Notes under the pieces: generated by a model
Databases searched by the model: none
What the model saw: the letters and a program-made list of their open reading frames with translations, nothing else
What the model was told of the DNA's origin: nothing
Origin: WHSO01 sp050485485
GTDB lineage: Bacteria; Pseudomonadota; Alphaproteobacteria; SMXQ01
Direction: 5' to 3'
DNA length: 64,000 nt
Assembly: GCA_050485485.1 (NCBI GenBank)
Contig: JBJHBM010000004.1
Span: 1-64,000, forward strand
Made by a program: the position numbers and the translations under genes
Shown here: positions 1-8,526 of the stretch, piece by piece
How positions within the stretch are numbered: the stretch's first letter is position 1
Layout of the letters: every line of letters begins with the position of its first letter

Positions 1-684
1 CAGCACGGCGGCGACCGGCACCGGGCCCGGCGCGGCGGCGGCATGGGCGGCGGCGTGCTGGGCGCCGCCCCGGTGCTGCAGCCAGCGCATCAGGGTGCGG
101 TCGCGCCCGACCACCTGCATCCGGTAGATGCCGAGGTTGGCGTCCTCGCCGCGCGCGCCCGGCGCCTTGGTGACGACCAGCGGGAAGGTGATGAGCGGCG
201 CGGGCTCCCCCGGCCAGCAGGTCTGGACCGGCAGGCGCGCGAGGTCGATGTCGGCGCCGCGCAGCACCACCTCCTGGCATGGCGCGCGCGCGACCGTGCG
301 CGGGTTCTTGGAGAGCGCGAGCCTGAGGGTCGGCAGCAGCGCCAGCGCCTCCTTGAGATTATGGGGCGGCTCGGGGCTGTTGAGGAAGGCTAGCGCTTCG
401 CCCAGGACCGGCAGTTCGGCGCGCTCGCGCCCCATCGCCCAGGCGACGCGCTCTTCGGTGCCGAACAGGTTGGCGAGCACGCGCCGCGGCCAGGGCGGGC
501 CGTAGGCGGGGCCGGCCCCGTCGGCCACGAGATTTTCGAACAGCACGGCGGGGCCGCCGCGCGCGATCAGCCGAGTACCGATCTCGGTCATCTCGAGCCT
601 GGGGGAGACCGGGGCGGCGACGGCGGCGAGCGCGCCGCGCGCGCGCAGGAAGTCGAGAAAATCGCGGAGGTTCCGGTGTTTCAT
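1..684 (-). CDS. ubiD: UbiD decarboxylase, N-terminal part (cut by window edge)
   Basis: 4-hydroxy-3-polyprenylbenzoate decarboxylase, a ubiquinone-pathway enzyme that uses prenylated FMN made by UbiX. Reading from the ATG at 684, the 228 visible residues align from memory with E. coli UbiD: an N-terminal NLRDFLDFLRARGAL helix, the LEMTEIGTRLIARGGPAVLFEN strand region, LANLFGT, then APCQEVVLRGADIDLARLPV, TCWPGEPAPLITFPLVVTK and NLGIYRMQVVGRDRTLMRW. The C-terminal half lies beyond base 1, so completeness cannot be judged. An AT-rich stretch (about 695-712) just upstream is a possible promoter. UbiA, which acts one step earlier in the pathway, is encoded at 3082-4050 as a separate unit. Confidence 0.93.
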   Translation of the reverse strand, partial: MKHRNLRDFLDFLRARGALAAVAAPVSPRLEMTEIGTRLIARGGPAVLFENLVADGAGPAYGPPWPRRVLANLFGTEERVAWAMGRERAELPVLGEALAFLNSPEPPHNLKEALALLPTLRLALSKNPRTVARAPCQEVVLRGADIDLARLPVQTCWPGEPAPLITFPLVVTKAPGARGEDANLGIYRMQVVGRDRTLMRWLQHRGGAQHAAAHAAAAPGPVPVAAVL

Positions 685-828
685 GGCGGCGATCTTACGT
701 TATATTAATAGCGATTCCGCTAGTTTTCCCGGCAAGCCGCGCGACCGGGAGAGGGGGGCACGGGGCGGGGCGGGGGCATGAGCCTCCGCGCCGAATGTCG
801 GTAACGTGTCCGAAGCTGGAGGCCAGTC

Positions 829-1029
829 ATGGCGAAGTATTGGGTCGTCGGCGGCGAATATGCGACGACCGATTTCAAGACGCTCAAACCCGGAAGCCCC
901 GAGGTGCGCGAAGGCCCCTTCGCCTCCTACGACGAGGCGTACCGCAAATGGCAGGAGCTGTCCTGGCGATGGGTCGATTCCTGCAACATCCGCTACCGGA
1001 TCGAGGCCGAGAGCGACGCTGCCGCCTGA
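829..1029 (+). CDS. DUF4170 family small protein
   Basis: A 66-residue cytoplasmic protein of unknown function, with no signal peptide or membrane segment. The opening MAKYWVVGGEYATTDF, the central GPFASYDEAYRKWQELSW and the late VDSCNIRYRIE are the signature of the DUF4170 family, small proteins widespread in Alphaproteobacteria, and the length is typical. The ATG at 829 is preceded by GGAGG about 8 bases upstream (near 817-821), a good ribosome binding site. It stands alone between ubiD (divergent) and a lipoprotein gene 72 bases downstream. The family assignment is from remembered sequence character; no function is claimed. Confidence 0.8.
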   Translation: MAKYWVVGGEYATTDFKTLKPGSPEVREGPFASYDEAYRKWQELSWRWVDSCNIRYRIEAESDAAA

Positions 1030-1101
1030 CGGCGTCCGCCCGCGCCCTTGCCAGCGCCGCGCGCGCGCCGCACAATCGGACGCACAGCGGGTAGGGGACG
1101 A

Positions 1102-1686
1102 ATGCGTGCCGTGAAGCCTTTCCATGTCGTGGTCGCGGTGCTTGCGCTGATGCTGGCCGCCTGCGTGCCCGAATCGCGCAGCTCGCTGCCCGAGGACACG
1201 CGGCTTGCCGTGGACGAGCGCCTGATCGGCACCTGGCGGACGGAGCTGCTCGGCAACGTCCATGTCGCCGAGGTGACGCGCGGCGCGGCGGGCACGCTCG
1301 AGGTCACGCTGCGTTCGGTTTCCATCGAAGGCGCCCAGCGCGGGCTCGCCCCGCGCGAGAGCCGTCACCAGCTGCGCTTCCACGAGCTCAACGGCGTCGC
1401 CGTCATCGCCGAGCGCGGGCCCAGCCTGGTGGACGGGCGCACGGTGCACCGCTTCGCGAGCTACCGCGTGGACCCGGACGGTTCGGTGACGCTGCTCTAC
1501 ACCAACCAGTATCCTGTCATGACCTTCGTCGCGCCGCTCCGGGTGCCGGGCGAGCTGCGCTCCGACGATCCGCTGTTCCGCGACGTGATCATGAACGCGC
1601 CGCCCGGAGACGTCGCAACGGTGCTGCGCAGCCACGCGCCCGCCGAGATGTTCGGGGTCCCGTTCGGGCCGTTCGCGCGCCAATGA
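1102..1686 (+). CDS. Predicted lipoprotein of unknown function
   Basis: A 194-residue protein with a classic lipoprotein signal: MRAVK, a hydrophobic run, then the lipobox LAAC with the acylated cysteine at about residue 21. The mature part is soluble and beta-rich in appearance (GTWRTELLGNVHVAEVTRG, a later VTLLYTNQYPVM), which resembles lipocalin-like or heat-shock-type lipid-anchored domains, but I do not recognise a family. The start at 1102 is chosen over 1048 because AGGGGACGA sits just upstream and it places the signal at the N terminus. The stop overlaps the next gene by 4 bases (ATGA), so the two are probably co-translated. Confidence 0.72.
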   Translation: MRAVKPFHVVVAVLALMLAACVPESRSSLPEDTRLAVDERLIGTWRTELLGNVHVAEVTRGAAGTLEVTLRSVSIEGAQRGLAPRESRHQLRFHELNGVAVIAERGPSLVDGRTVHRFASYRVDPDGSVTLLYTNQYPVMTFVAPLRVPGELRSDDPLFRDVIMNAPPGDVATVLRSHAPAEMFGVPFGPFARQ

Positions 1687-2441
1687 CGATCCCGGACAGC
1701 CCGGCCGAGCGCATCCTGCGCGCCAAGTCCTATCCGTTCGGCCACCCCGAGCGCTCCTACCTGTTCCGCGCGGGCCGCGCCGAGCCGCTCGCGGACGCGG
1801 GCGCGGCCATCCGCGGGCGCGTGCCGGTGCTGGCCTCGGGCTCGAACGCGGCGCCGCTGCAGCTCGCGCGGAAATATGCCGCCGCGGCCGACGCGGAGAT
1901 TCCCGTGACACGCGCGCGGCTGCGCCATTTCGATTCGGTCTACAACGCCCATATCGCGGCCTACGGCTCGGTGCCGGCGACGCTGTTCCCGTCGTCGGAC
2001 ACGGTGCTCACGACCTTCGTCACCTGGCTCGACGCGGAACAGCTCGAGATCATGCACGCGACCGAGCAGCCGGGCGTCAACTACCACTACACCCGGCTCG
2101 TGGGTCTCGAGGTCGAGGTGGACGGGATCGGCGCGCTCGGCGAAGCCTATGCCTACGTCTCGGTGGCGGGCTGCCTGATCCACTGCGAGGGGCCGGTGAG
2201 CCTCGCCGAGGTGCCGGCGCAGGGGCGGCGCTATCCCGCGCGCACCCAGGCGGAGATGCTGGCGCTGGTGCGCGACTTGGTGGCGCCCGGCGCGGACCTC
2301 GACGCCTTCATCCTGGAAACGGTGGCGGACGAGGCGCTGCGCCGCGCGCGCTCGGGCCTGCTCGCCGCCGCCGCCCGCGCCTTCGCCCATCCCGGCATGG
2401 AGGTGGTGCCGGTGGCCTGTCAGGTGCCGGCGAGGCGATAG
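1683..2441 (+). CDS. Hypothetical protein, weakly gamma-glutamylcyclotransferase-like
   Basis: A 252-residue cytoplasmic protein translationally coupled (ATGA) to the lipoprotein before it. A PVLASGSNAAP motif near residue 48 recalls the YGSN nucleotide-loop motif of the gamma-glutamylcyclotransferase (AIG2-like) fold, and the later HATEQPGVNYHYTRL could supply the acidic catalytic residue. That is inference from short motifs only; the rest is unfamiliar. Its 3' end overlaps the 3' end of the convergent methyltransferase gene by 22 bases. If the fold is right, a link to the gshA gene 2.5 kb away (glutathione synthesis) is conceivable but unproven. Confidence 0.55.
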   Translation: MTIPDSPAERILRAKSYPFGHPERSYLFRAGRAEPLADAGAAIRGRVPVLASGSNAAPLQLARKYAAAADAEIPVTRARLRHFDSVYNAHIAAYGSVPATLFPSSDTVLTTFVTWLDAEQLEIMHATEQPGVNYHYTRLVGLEVEVDGIGALGEAYAYVSVAGCLIHCEGPVSLAEVPAQGRRYPARTQAEMLALVRDLVAPGADLDAFILETVADEALRRARSGLLAAAARAFAHPGMEVVPVACQVPARR

Positions 2442-3082
2442 ATCACGGTCTCGCGCGTCTCGCGGTCCTCGAGCTCGCGGGTGGTCGGCACCGCGTAGCG
2501 CGCGATCTCCTCGAGGCCGGCGCCGGGCAGGTAGGCGCGGCCGGGGTCGGCGAGCCACACCTCGGCGCCCGCGCGCGCTGCCGCGCCGAGCCAGATGGCC
2601 ATGCGTTCCGCCATGCGGCGCTCGTAGCACACGTCGCCCGCGAGGATCAGCCGCTCGCCGGCGGGCGCCGGCGCCGCCAGCAGATCGTCGAGCACCACTT
2701 CCACGTCGACGCCGTTGGCGCGCGCGTTCTCGGCGATGGCGGCCGCGGCCAGAGCGTCGATCTCGCTCGCGGTCACGGCGGCGGCCCCGGCCCGCGCCGC
2801 CGCGATGGCCGCGATCCCCGAGCCCGCTGCGACGTCGAGTACCCGGCGCCCGGCGACGCGCTCCGGCCGGTCGAGCAGCAGCCGCGCGGTCGCGGCGCCG
2901 CCCGGCCATACGAACGCCCAATAGGGCGGCTCCACCCCTTGCGCTTCGAGCCCGGTCTCGGTCGCGTGCCAGATCGGCGTGATCCGATCGGCAAGGCGCA
3001 GCGTGATCTCGGGCACCAGCGGATGGCGCCCGGGGCGCGTGTTATCGGCGATGAAGCGCGCGGGCTCGGTCGCGGGCGCCAT
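2420..3082 (-). CDS. ETF-beta lysine methyltransferase-like (METTL20 family)
   Basis: A 220-residue class I SAM-dependent methyltransferase. Visible hallmarks: PPYWAFVWPGGAATARLLLD before the fold, the SAM-binding loop LDVAAGSGIAAIAAARAGA, the acidic ASEID at the end of strand 2, the catalytic-side motif LAGDVCYERRMAE and the late DPGRAYLP. The WPGG, GDxxY and DPGR motifs closely match the human ETFB lysine methyltransferase (METTL20) and its alphaproteobacterial homologues, which methylate the beta subunit of electron transfer flavoprotein. The start at 3082 overlaps the ubiA stop (ATGA), so it is co-translated with ubiA. ETF-QO, the partner of ETF, is encoded at 55 kb. The substrate is inferred. 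Confidence 0.82.
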   Translation of the reverse strand: MAPATEPARFIADNTRPGRHPLVPEITLRLADRITPIWHATETGLEAQGVEPPYWAFVWPGGAATARLLLDRPERVAGRRVLDVAAGSGIAAIAAARAGAAAVTASEIDALAAAAIAENARANGVDVEVVLDDLLAAPAPAGERLILAGDVCYERRMAERMAIWLGAAARAGAEVWLADPGRAYLPGAGLEEIARYAVPTTRELEDRETRETVIYRLAGT

Positions 3083-4050
3083 CACGCGCTCGCCTGTCCG
3101 GCGACGATCGCCGCCAGCAGAAGGACGAGGAAGCCGCGCGTCGCGCGGAACTTGCGCATGCAGTCCTCCGGGTCGTCGAGGTCCACGGCCCACGCCTGCC
3201 ACAGGAGGTATGCCGCGACCGCCGCGAGCAGCGGCCAGAATGCCCAGCCGAGGCCCGCCACGTGGCCGGCCGCGCCGAACAGCAGGACGGCGGCGGCGTA
3301 GAAGGCGGTGAACCACGGCTTGGCGCGGTCCCCCAGCACGATCGAGAGCGTCTTGGTGCCGGCCGCGCGGTCGTCGGCGATGTCGGCGTAGGCATAGATG
3401 GTGTCGTAGCCGAGCGTCCAGAACCAGGCGCCGGCGTAGAGCAGGAACGCCTCCGGCGCGAGCGCGCCCTGCACCGCCGCGAAGCCGAGCAGCGTGCCGA
3501 ACGTCATGGTGAGGCCGAGCCACGCCTGCGGCGCCCAGGTGATGCGCTTCATGAAGGGATAGGCCACCACCAGCGCGAGCGAGCCCACGGCGAGCAGGAT
3601 GGTGAGACGGTTGAACGCGAGCAGGATGGCGAGGCCGAGCGCCAGAAGGACAACGAGGAAGGCGAGCGCCCGGGGCACCGTGAGAGCGCCGGAGGCGAGC
3701 GGGCGGTCGCGGGTGCGCGCCACCTGGCGGTCGATGTCGCGGTCCACGATGTCGTTGATGGTGCAGCCGGCGGCGCGCATCACCAGCGCCCCCGCCGCGA
3801 ACAGCAGCGCGAGCCGCGCCAACTCCCAGCCGTGGGCGAGGCCGGGGCTCGCGAGCGCGACCGACCACCAGCACGGGAACACCAGGATCCATACGCCGAT
3901 CAGTCGGTCGAAGCGGCCGAGCCGCACGTAGGGCAGCGCCCAGGCGGGGGTGGCGCGCACCAGCCAGCCGGTTTCCGGGATGTCGCTCCGCGCGCTGCCG
4001 GGCGTGGGGCCGGGACTGGCACCGGGGGGATTTGTGTCGGGGCCGCTCAT
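3082..4050 (-). CDS. ubiA: 4-hydroxybenzoate polyprenyltransferase
   Basis: An integral membrane enzyme that attaches the polyprenyl tail to 4-hydroxybenzoate in ubiquinone synthesis. The 322-residue protein carries both aspartate-rich motifs of the UbiA superfamily: NDIVDRDIDRQVARTRDRPL on the first half and YADIADDRAAGTKT on the second, which bind the Mg-diphosphate, set among about eight hydrophobic segments. The ATG at 4050 is preferred to a start at 4140, which would add 30 unlike residues ahead of MSGPDTNPPG. It is divergent from rsmE (56-base gap) and overlaps the downstream methyltransferase by 4 bases. Length and motifs are normal. Confidence 0.96.
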   Translation of the reverse strand: MSGPDTNPPGASPGPTPGSARSDIPETGWLVRATPAWALPYVRLGRFDRLIGVWILVFPCWWSVALASPGLAHGWELARLALLFAAGALVMRAAGCTINDIVDRDIDRQVARTRDRPLASGALTVPRALAFLVVLLALGLAILLAFNRLTILLAVGSLALVVAYPFMKRITWAPQAWLGLTMTFGTLLGFAAVQGALAPEAFLLYAGAWFWTLGYDTIYAYADIADDRAAGTKTLSIVLGDRAKPWFTAFYAAAVLLFGAAGHVAGLGWAFWPLLAAVAAYLLWQAWAVDLDDPEDCMRKFRATRGFLVLLLAAIVAGQASA

Positions 4051-4106
4051 GGCGTAAGTCTTAATGCCGCACCCTTCCCGCCACAAGCGCGCGCACGGTC
4101 CCGGCG

Positions 4107-4889
4107 ATGGCACGAAGCTCCGACGATATCCAGGACGCACCCGCGACGGTCCGCGCGCGGCTGTTCGTCGCCGCGCCGCTCGCGGCGGGTGCCGAGGTGG
4201 CGCTCGCCGCCGACGCGGTCCACCGCCTGCGCAACGTGCTTCGGCTCGCCGCCGGGGCGCCCGTCGCGCTGTTCAACGGCGAGGACGGCGAATGGGCGGC
4301 GGAGATCGCGGCGCTCGGCAAGGGCGCGGGCCGCGCCCGGGTGCTCGCGCGCCGCCGCGCGCCGCGCGCCGAGCCCGACCTGTGGCTGCTGTTCGCGCCG
4401 ATCAAGCACGGGCGCATCGACTATCTTGCCCAGAAGGCGACCGAGCTCGGCTGCGCGCGGCTCCAGCCGGTGCTGACCGAGTTCACTACGGTGAGCCGGG
4501 TCAACCGCGCGCGGCTCGCCGCCAACGCGCTGGAGGCGGCGCAGCAGACCGGCCGCCTCACTGTGCCGGAGGTGATGGAGGCCGCACCGCTCGCACGCGT
4601 CCTCGACGGCTGGCCCGCCCGGCGCCGCATCATGCTGTGCGACGAGGGGGGCGCGGGCCCGCCGGTGGCGCAGGCGCTCGCACAGGCCGGGCGCGGCCCC
4701 TGGGCCGTCCTGATCGGCCCCGAGGGCGGCTTCTCCGCGCGGGAGCTTGACGCGCTCCGGAAACTGCCCTTTGTTATGCCGGTCAGCCTCGGCCCGAGGC
4801 TGCTGCGTGCAGACACGGCCGCCGTCGCGGCGCTTGCGTGCTGGCAGGCGGCGCTCGGCGACTGGGCGGACGCCGTCCCCGGCGCGTGA
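4107..4889 (+). CDS. rsmE: 16S rRNA (uracil-1498-N3)-methyltransferase
   Basis: RsmE methylates U1498 of 16S rRNA using SAM and has a C-terminal trefoil-knot (SPOUT) domain. In the 260 residues one sees the N-terminal PUA-like HRLRNVLRLAAG and LFNGEDGEW, the AQKATELGCARLQPV and NRARLAANALEAAQQTGRL segments, and the knot motifs LIGPEGGFSARELDAL and SLGPRLLRADTAAVAAL. These are the diagnostic RsmE motifs, although the canonical LGPRILRTETA is LGPRLLRADTA here. gshA follows after 76 bases on the same strand, an arrangement common in Alphaproteobacteria, and ubiA is divergent. Confidence 0.95.
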   Translation: MARSSDDIQDAPATVRARLFVAAPLAAGAEVALAADAVHRLRNVLRLAAGAPVALFNGEDGEWAAEIAALGKGAGRARVLARRRAPRAEPDLWLLFAPIKHGRIDYLAQKATELGCARLQPVLTEFTTVSRVNRARLAANALEAAQQTGRLTVPEVMEAAPLARVLDGWPARRRIMLCDEGGAGPPVAQALAQAGRGPWAVLIGPEGGFSARELDALRKLPFVMPVSLGPRLLRADTAAVAALACWQAALGDWADAVPGA

Positions 4890-4965
4890 GGCCGCCCCGG
4901 GCGGCTCCATCCCAACCCCGGCCCCGCGAGGGGCATCCAGGAAACGCCACAGGCCGCGCCCGCGC

Positions 4966-6330
4966 ATGTCCGGTCCCCCCAAGTCATCCGGCGAGCAGAT
5001 CGTCTCGCGCGATCAGCTCGTGGCCTACCACGCGGCGGGCGCCAAGCCGCGTGAGGAATGGCGCATCGGCACCGAGCACGAGAAGTTCGCCTTCGACCTC
5101 GATACCCTGCGCCCGCTGCCCTACGAGGGCGCCCGCTCGATCCGCGCGTTGCTCGAAGGCCTGACGCGCTTCGGCTGGGAGCCGGTGACGGAGGGCGGCC
5201 GCCCGATCGCGCTCACCCAGGGCGGCGCCTCGATCACGCTGGAGCCGGGCGGGCAGGTGGAGCTCTCGGGCGACACGCTCGAGAACCTGCACCAGACCTG
5301 CCGCGAGGCACAGCAGCATCTTGCCCAGGTCAAGGAGGTGGCGGGCGAGATCGGCGCCGGCCTGATCGGCATGGGCTTCAACCCGAAATGGGCGCGTGCC
5401 GACGTGCCGTGGATGCCCAAGGGGCGCTACGGGATCATGCGCCGCTATATGCCGACCAAGGGCAGCCTCGGCCTCGACATGATGCTGCGCACCTGCACCA
5501 TCCAGGTGAACCTCGACTTCGCCTCGGAAGCCGACATGGTGCGGAAGTTCCGCGTCGGCCTCGCGCTGCAGCCCGTCGCCACGGCACTCTTCGCCAACTC
5601 GCCCTTCACGGAAGGCAGGCCCAACGGGTTCCTGTCCTACCGCAGCCACGTCTGGACCGACACCGATCCCGACCGCTGCGGCATCCTGCCGTTCGTGTTC
5701 GAGGACGGCTTCGGCTTCGAGCGCTACGTCGACTACCTGCTCGACGTACCGATGTACTTCGTCTATCGCGACGGACGCTACATCGATGCCGCCGGCCAGT
5801 CGTTCCGCGACTTCATGGCGGGGCGGCTGCCGGCGCGCCCGGGCGAGCTGCCGACCATGGGCGACTGGACCGACCACATGACCACCGTGTTTCCGGAGGT
5901 CCGGCTCAAGCGCTACCTGGAGATGCGCGGCGCCGACGGCGGGCCGTGGCGGCGCATCTGCGCGCTGCCGGCGCTGTGGGTGGGGCTGCTCTACGACGGG
6001 GCCGCGATGGACGCCGCATGGGACCTCTGCAAGGACTGGACGGCGGCGGAGCACGACTACCTGCGCCGCGAGGTCCCGAGGCGGGCGCTCGCGACCGAGT
6101 TCCGGGGGCGCCCGCTGCTGGAGCTTGCCCGCGAGCTGGTGGCGATCGCGCGCGCCGGGCTCGCCGCGCGCCACAGGCTCGACGACTCGGGAACCGGCGA
6201 AGGCCACTTCCTCGGCCCGCTCGAGGAGACCCTGCGGCGTGGCCGCACCCCGGCCGAGACCAAGCTCGAACTCTACCACGGCGCCTGGGGCGGCTCCGTG
6301 GACCCGGTGTTCAGCGAATACGCCTATTGA
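4966..6330 (+). CDS. gshA: Glutamate-cysteine ligase, plant/alphaproteobacterial type
   Basis: Catalyses ATP-dependent joining of glutamate and cysteine, the first step of glutathione synthesis. The 454-residue protein begins SREQLVAYH-like (SRDQLVAYHAAGAKP), then EEWRIGTEHEKFAF, the glycine-rich ALTQGGASITLEPGGQVELSG, MGFNPKWARADVPWMPKGRY, MLRTCTIQVNLDF and the C-terminal ELYHGAWGGSVDPVFSEYAY. This is the plant-type (GshA/EgtA-like) family rather than the E. coli type. The ATG at 4966 is chosen over upstream in-frame starts, which would extend a low-complexity Arg/Pro leader overlapping rsmE. It converges with the aspartic protease gene 3 bases away. Confidence 0.95.
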   Translation: MSGPPKSSGEQIVSRDQLVAYHAAGAKPREEWRIGTEHEKFAFDLDTLRPLPYEGARSIRALLEGLTRFGWEPVTEGGRPIALTQGGASITLEPGGQVELSGDTLENLHQTCREAQQHLAQVKEVAGEIGAGLIGMGFNPKWARADVPWMPKGRYGIMRRYMPTKGSLGLDMMLRTCTIQVNLDFASEADMVRKFRVGLALQPVATALFANSPFTEGRPNGFLSYRSHVWTDTDPDRCGILPFVFEDGFGFERYVDYLLDVPMYFVYRDGRYIDAAGQSFRDFMAGRLPARPGELPTMGDWTDHMTTVFPEVRLKRYLEMRGADGGPWRRICALPALWVGLLYDGAAMDAAWDLCKDWTAAEHDYLRREVPRRALATEFRGRPLLELARELVAIARAGLAARHRLDDSGTGEGHFLGPLEETLRRGRTPAETKLELYHGAWGGSVDPVFSEYAY

Positions 6331-6333
6331 TCC

Positions 6334-7053
6334 TCAATAGACCAGGGTGAGCGTGCCGTCCTCGACGCGCCAGGCGCGGAAGCGTTCCAGCGTCGAGAGG
6401 CCGAGCAGCGAGGTGCCGAGCGGCGCGGCGTTGACAGAGGCGCGCACGTTCCTGAACTCCACCGATCCGATCGCGATCCGCTCGAGCGTCACCGGCGCGG
6501 CGCGCACCATGCCGTTGGCGGTGCGGAAGACCTGGGTATAGGAGAGCCGCGCCGGGTCGAAGCCGAGGCGCGCGGCGTCGCGCGGGTCGAGCACGGTCGT
6601 GCTGGCGCCGGTGTCCACCATGAAGCGCACCGTCACGCCATCGACCTCGGCGCGGACGTAGAAATGGCCGTCGGCGGCGCGCCGCACCGAAATCTCGCCG
6701 TCGCCCCCGCGCGCGCGGTCGGGCGCCAGCTCGCCCACGATCCGGTCCCAGGCGCGCTGGAAGTCGTGGCGGTAGCTGTAGCCCAGCACCAGCCCCGCGC
6801 CGAGGGCGAGCCACACGAAGGCCGCGCCGAGGGCGCCCCGGAAGCCGACCTGGCGGCCGTGGATCAGGCCCGCGCCGATCAGCGCGGCGAGGACGACGCC
6901 GTGGACCAGGCGCGCGCCGCTGCCGTGGTCGTCGGGCAGTCCACCGGTACCGGCCGCGAGCCACAGCACGAGCGCGGTGAGCGCGGCCGCCAGGACCGCG
7001 AACCAGATCCAGAGGGCGGGCGAGCCGCGCGGGGAGCGGCGGGGCGGGAGCAT
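6334..7053 (-). CDS. Membrane-anchored retropepsin-like aspartic protease (TIGR02281 type)
   Basis: A 239-residue protein with three hydrophobic segments (about residues 14-34, 50-66 and 72-92) followed by a periplasmic single-lobe aspartic protease domain. The active-site loop is FMVDTGASTTVLDPRDA near residue 147, followed by GMVRAAPVTLERIAIGSVEF and ASVNAAPLGTSLLGLSTLERF with the second hydrophobic-Gly motif. This is the clan AA family TIGR02281, common in Alphaproteobacteria and presumed to act as a dimer. It lies 39 bases downstream of tldD in the same direction, so two proteases may be co-transcribed. The substrate is unknown. Confidence 0.88.
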   Translation of the reverse strand: MLPPRRSPRGSPALWIWFAVLAAALTALVLWLAAGTGGLPDDHGSGARLVHGVVLAALIGAGLIHGRQVGFRGALGAAFVWLALGAGLVLGYSYRHDFQRAWDRIVGELAPDRARGGDGEISVRRAADGHFYVRAEVDGVTVRFMVDTGASTTVLDPRDAARLGFDPARLSYTQVFRTANGMVRAAPVTLERIAIGSVEFRNVRASVNAAPLGTSLLGLSTLERFRAWRVEDGTLTLVY

Positions 7054-7092
7054 GACGTCGTGCCCGGGCGCAAAGCGGTGCGGGGCGCGCCG

Positions 7093-8526
7093 TCAGGCGG
7101 CGGTGCCGCCGACCGTGAGTGCCGCGATCTTGAGGGTCGGCTGGCCGACGCCTACCGGCACCCCTTGGCCGTCCTTGCCGCAGGTGCCGATGCCGGGGTC
7201 GAGGGCCATGTCGTCGCCCACCATGGCGATGCGCGTGAGCGCGTCGGCGCCGTTGCCGATCAGGGTCGCGCCCTTGACCGCGGGGCCGATCTTTCCGTCC
7301 TCGATCAGGTAGGCCTCCGAGGCCGAGAACACGAACTTGCCCGAGGTGATGTCCACCTGGCCGCCGCCGAAGTTGACGGCGTAGAGGCCCTTCTTCACGC
7401 TCGCCACGATCTCGTCCTTGGCGTACTTGCCGTTCAGCATGTAGGTGTTGGTCATGCGCGGCATGGGCCGGTGGGCGAAATCCTGGCGCCGGCCGTTGCC
7501 GGTCGGCTTCGTGCCCATCAGGCGCGCGTTCATACGGTCCTGCATGTAGCCGACCAGGATGCCGTCCTCGATCAGCGTGGTGCGGGAGGTGGGCGTGCCT
7601 TCGTCGTCCACCGTGAGCGAGCCGCGCCGGTCGGGGATCGTGCCGTCGTCCACTACCGTGATGCCGGGGGCGGCCACGCGCTCGCCCAGCATCCCGGAGA
7701 ACACCGAGGTCTTCTTGCGGTTGAAGTCGCCCTCGAGCCCGTGGCCGATGGCCTCGTGCAGCAGGATGCCGGGCCAGCCGGGGCCGAGCACCACCTCCAT
7801 CTCGCCCGCCGGCGCAGGCACCGCGTCGAGCTTGACCAGCGCCTGGCGCAGTGCCTCGTCGGCGGCCCGGCGCCAGCTGCCTTCGGCGATGAAGCGGCCG
7901 TAGCCCTCACGTCCGCCGGTGCCGAAGCTGCCGGTCTCCTGGCGGTCGCCGTCGCCCGCCATGACTGAAACATTCATGCGCACCAGCGGGCGCACGTCGG
8001 CGATGCGCTCGCCACCCGCGCGGATGATCTCGACCACCCGCCATTCGCCGGTGAGCGACACCATCACCTGGCGCACGCGCGGATTCTTGGCCCGCAGATA
8101 GGCGTCGATGTCGGCAAGTAGCCGGGTCTTGGCGGCGAAAGGCACCTCTTCCAGCGGATTGGCGTCGCCATAGAGCGCGCGGTTGGTGCCGGGCGGCGGC
8201 AGGGCGAGGGTGCCGCCGTGGCCGCGCGCGACCGCGGCGACGGTGTCGGCGGCACGCGCGATGGCCGCGTCGGAAAGTTCCGACGAGTGGGCGTAGCCGG
8301 TCGCCTCCCCGGCGACCGCGCGCAGGCCGAAGCCCTGGGACGTGTCGAAATTGGCTGCGCTCAGGCGCCCGTCGTCGAAGGCGAGGCTCTCGGAGACCGC
8401 GTATTCGAGGAACAGCTCGCCGTCGTCGGCGCGCGCGAGCGCGCGGGCGAGCCCGGCTTCGGCGCCGGCACGCGTCAGCGCGTCGCGGGCGAAGAACAGC
8501 TTTTCTGCGGTTTCAAGGTCGGACAT
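7093..8526 (-). CDS. tldD: Metalloprotease TldD
   Basis: Zinc metallopeptidase of the TldD/TldE (PmbA) system, which trims unfolded peptides such as microcin B17 precursor and CcdA; it normally works as a heterodimer with TldE, whose gene is not in this window. The 477-residue product contains the metal motif LLHEAIGHGLEGDFNRKK (HExxxH), the YAHSSELSDAAIARAAD region, GILVGYMQDRMNARLMG and the C-terminal GKDGQGVPVGVGQPTLKI. The start at 8526 (MSDLETAEKLFF) matches family length; an upstream ATG at 8583 would add a Pro-Glu-Arg repeat leader. It diverges from the cytochrome oxidase operon. Confidence 0.95.
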   Translation of the reverse strand: MSDLETAEKLFFARDALTRAGAEAGLARALARADDGELFLEYAVSESLAFDDGRLSAANFDTSQGFGLRAVAGEATGYAHSSELSDAAIARAADTVAAVARGHGGTLALPPPGTNRALYGDANPLEEVPFAAKTRLLADIDAYLRAKNPRVRQVMVSLTGEWRVVEIIRAGGERIADVRPLVRMNVSVMAGDGDRQETGSFGTGGREGYGRFIAEGSWRRAADEALRQALVKLDAVPAPAGEMEVVLGPGWPGILLHEAIGHGLEGDFNRKKTSVFSGMLGERVAAPGITVVDDGTIPDRRGSLTVDDEGTPTSRTTLIEDGILVGYMQDRMNARLMGTKPTGNGRRQDFAHRPMPRMTNTYMLNGKYAKDEIVASVKKGLYAVNFGGGQVDITSGKFVFSASEAYLIEDGKIGPAVKGATLIGNGADALTRIAMVGDDMALDPGIGTCGKDGQGVPVGVGQPTLKIAALTVGGTAA

